Shown: positions 62,622 to 64,000 of the stretch, piece after piece
Position numbering within the stretch: the first letter of the stretch is position 1
Layout: every line of letters starts with the position of its first letter
Assembly: GCA_934193515.1 (NCBI GenBank)
Contig: CAKPVJ010000003.1
Location: 74,850-138,849 of the forward strand
Source of the DNA: an uncultured Megasphaera sp.
Lineage (GTDB): Bacteria; Bacillota; Negativicutes; Veillonellales; Megasphaeraceae
Length of the DNA: 64,000 bases
Reading direction: 5' to 3'
Position numbers and translations under genes: made by a program
The notes under the pieces: model-generated
Databases searched by the model: none
Seen by the model: the letters and a program-made list of their open reading frames with translations, nothing else
What the model was told of the DNA's origin: nothing

Positions 62622-63819
62622 TACCTTGATTATATATTTAATAGTTCTTAAAATTCGAAAGAACGTAAATTTATTAGATCCAATGACTTTATTTCCGCTT
62701 ATTATTTTATCAACATATTTTTTGGCGATATTACAGTTATCAGGATTGCAACATGAGTACCCCACGTGGTTTACTCTTTTAATTTTTGCAATTATTGGTG
62801 TTTTTTTGATTGGTGCTAAATTTGCAAATATTATGCAATGGGGAAAAAATAATAAAAATATTAAATACACTTCTTGGACCATAAATTTATTATCCTTTAT
62901 TATGTGGGTAGGTATTCTTGGTTCGTTTTTCATTGAAATTATTGTGTTAGGACCTCCACCAGCTATTAGTGGGACTATACGAAATCAGTATTTTATATCT
63001 GGTATCGGGAGTATTGTTACCTTGCAATCTGCTTTTTGGGGAATGATTATTTACGATCGATATCATCAAAAAAGTTTAGGAAAAATATTTTGGTTATATG
63101 TGATAACTATTGTGGTTATTGCGGTATTGCTTTCTAACAAATATCAAATTATTTATATGGGTTTAATTATACTCATTGCACATAATTCGTTTAAGAAAAA
63201 AATCAAAATAAAGACTTTAGCTATTTTTATGGGATTGATTATATTATTGTTTATCGGGTTGTTTGTATTAGTATATCAAAACATGTATAATATCACATTT
63301 GATAAAATTGCAACAGCATATCAAATGAAATTACCGGAGTCTTTGAAAGTTTTGTCTCAGCCTTATTTGTATGTAGCTTTTAACTATGAAAACTTATATG
63401 GTTTTTTAATTAGTGATCATAGCGATCTTTATGGTCTTGCAACGTTTCAAGGCTTTTTTAAATTTTTTAGTTTGGATGCGCTCTATTCGGAAGAAACCAA
63501 GTCAATTTTAGCGCAAAGAAATGAGGCTTTAAATATTGATGCTATGAATACAGGCACAATGTTTGAAGATTTTGCGCAAGATGGAGATATATTCATCTTT
63601 ATTTTTACATTTTTGTTTGGCGTTTTGACATGCGCTAGTTATAAAAATTTTAAAGTTAATCACAACTTTTTTTCATTTTATTTATTTGTGTCTACAACGG
63701 CTGCTATTTTTATGTCTTTTTTTGTCAATTCGATTACTTATAAGATGACATTAGTGAATTTATTGGCAGCATACTTTATGAGCATCATTTTACACAAAAT
63801 CATTGTAAAATGGGGATAA
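62602..63819 (+). CDS. O-antigen/capsule polymerase (Wzy-like)
   Basis: A 405-residue membrane protein with about ten to twelve hydrophobic segments and one larger external loop (about residues 225-320), the usual shape of Wzy polymerases, which are poorly conserved in sequence. It is the best candidate for the polymerase of the repeat unit. It opens IVVGSTLIIYLIVLKI. The gene overlaps the GT2 gene by 20 bases and is followed by a terminator. No Wzx flippase is in the window; it may lie beyond the right edge or elsewhere. Confidence 0.78.
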   Translation: MTIVVGSTLIIYLIVLKIRKNVNLLDPMTLFPLIILSTYFLAILQLSGLQHEYPTWFTLLIFAIIGVFLIGAKFANIMQWGKNNKNIKYTSWTINLLSFIMWVGILGSFFIEIIVLGPPPAISGTIRNQYFISGIGSIVTLQSAFWGMIIYDRYHQKSLGKIFWLYVITIVVIAVLLSNKYQIIYMGLIILIAHNSFKKKIKIKTLAIFMGLIILLFIGLFVLVYQNMYNITFDKIATAYQMKLPESLKVLSQPYLYVAFNYENLYGFLISDHSDLYGLATFQGFFKFFSLDALYSEETKSILAQRNEALNIDAMNTGTMFEDFAQDGDIFIFIFTFLFGVLTCASYKNFKVNHNFFSFYLFVSTTAAIFMSFFVNSITYKMTLVNLLAAYFMSIILHKIIVKWG

Positions 63820-63845
63820 GCCAATCTATTTATTAAGATTGGCTT
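63818..63845 (+). terminator. Terminator after wzy
   Basis: AAGCCAATCT / AGATTGGCTT is a perfect 10-base stem with an 8-base loop that begins at the wzy stop codon. It is followed by a T-rich stretch (GATATTTTTAA). Confidence 0.72.
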
Positions 63846-63889
63846 GATATTTTTAACAGGTTATTTAAAAATACAGCACTTTACAACTT

Positions 63890-64000
63890 TTACACAGCCT
63901 CGGTAGTTATCGAAACCAGCTTACACAAGGCCTGAACGAAGTCCGTTGAATTTTTTGCAGTTTGGGCCTTAGAGACCAAAGTGTCAAAAAATATTTCACG
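63890..64000 (-). CDS. C-terminal fragment of an unknown minus-strand ORF
   Basis: The minus strand is open from the right edge to a TAA at 63890-63892, giving 36 residues that end in KLVSITTEAV. I recognise no family. A second minus-strand frame is also open for about 30 codons, so coding status is uncertain. A gene end or mobile-element remnant at the edge of the capsule locus is possible. Confidence 0.25.
   Translation of the reverse strand, partial: REIFFDTLVSKAQTAKNSTDFVQALCKLVSITTEAV

Overview
The window looks like a chromosome segment from a Gram-negative-staining Firmicute (class Negativicutes); a Megasphaera or a close Veillonellaceae relative is my best guess. Firmicute-type gene order (topA-trmFO-hslV-hslU, smc-ftsY) sits next to genes that only make sense with an outer membrane: an RND efflux pump with a lipoprotein adaptor, and a periplasmic polysaccharide-export protein. 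Amino-acid-type fermentation genes and a complete run of corrin-ring genes fit an anaerobic gut organism. This assignment is inference from gene content; no rRNA or tRNA gene was seen.

Layout. (1) 1-8943: the end of an iron/cobalamin-type ABC importer ATPase, then a tightly packed anaerobic cobalamin operon (cbiD, L, F, G, H, J, ET, A, C). (2) 8944-9640: a gene-poor stretch that hides a compact type I toxin-antitoxin locus (25-residue holin-like toxin on the minus strand, antisense RNA on the plus strand) with several terminators. (3) 9651-16585: corA on the minus strand, then a DUF554 membrane protein, smc, ftsY and a YhcH-like gene. (4) 16663-22494: a TetR-RND pump operon and a mazEF pair with a visible operator. 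(5) 22702-36032: flavodoxin, a nitrilase-family hydrolase (minus strand), the topA-trmFO-hslVU-rlmI run, thrC, a DMT permease, a VTT-domain protein and a MATE exporter. (6) 36038-42724: recQ, thyA-folA, a cold-shock gene, and adenine deaminase with a PucR-type regulator. (7) 42916-51448: an MFS transporter, GABA aminotransferase and 4-hydroxybutyrate dehydrogenase, a 2-hydroxyacid dehydrogenase of the LDH/HicDH type, a DUF3100 permease and an M20 amidohydrolase. (8) 51641-63845: a lytic transglycosylase, then a capsule/exopolysaccharide locus (cpsB phosphatase, export protein, Wzz, CpsD kinase, priming sugar transferase, glycosyltransferases, Wzy). The last part is clearly richer in A+T and carries a two-gene FRG-DUF262 module. 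A minus-strand ORF fragment of unknown type runs off the right edge.

How the genes work together. The cbi genes convert cobalt-precorrin-2 to cobyrinic acid a,c-diamide. trmFO, thyA and folA share the methylene-tetrahydrofolate pool. gabT and 4hbD turn GABA through succinate semialdehyde into 4-hydroxybutyrate. The cps genes form a Wzx/Wzy-type assembly line with a tyrosine kinase/phosphatase switch.

Most interesting observations: a run of nine C bases inside a small ORF just ahead of a terminator-like hairpin and the capsule export gene, arranged so that a change in tract length would carry translation through the hairpin; the type I toxin-antitoxin locus; the FRG-DUF262 pair; and two nearly identical promoters in front of the 2-hydroxyacid dehydrogenase and the DUF3100-M20 operon.
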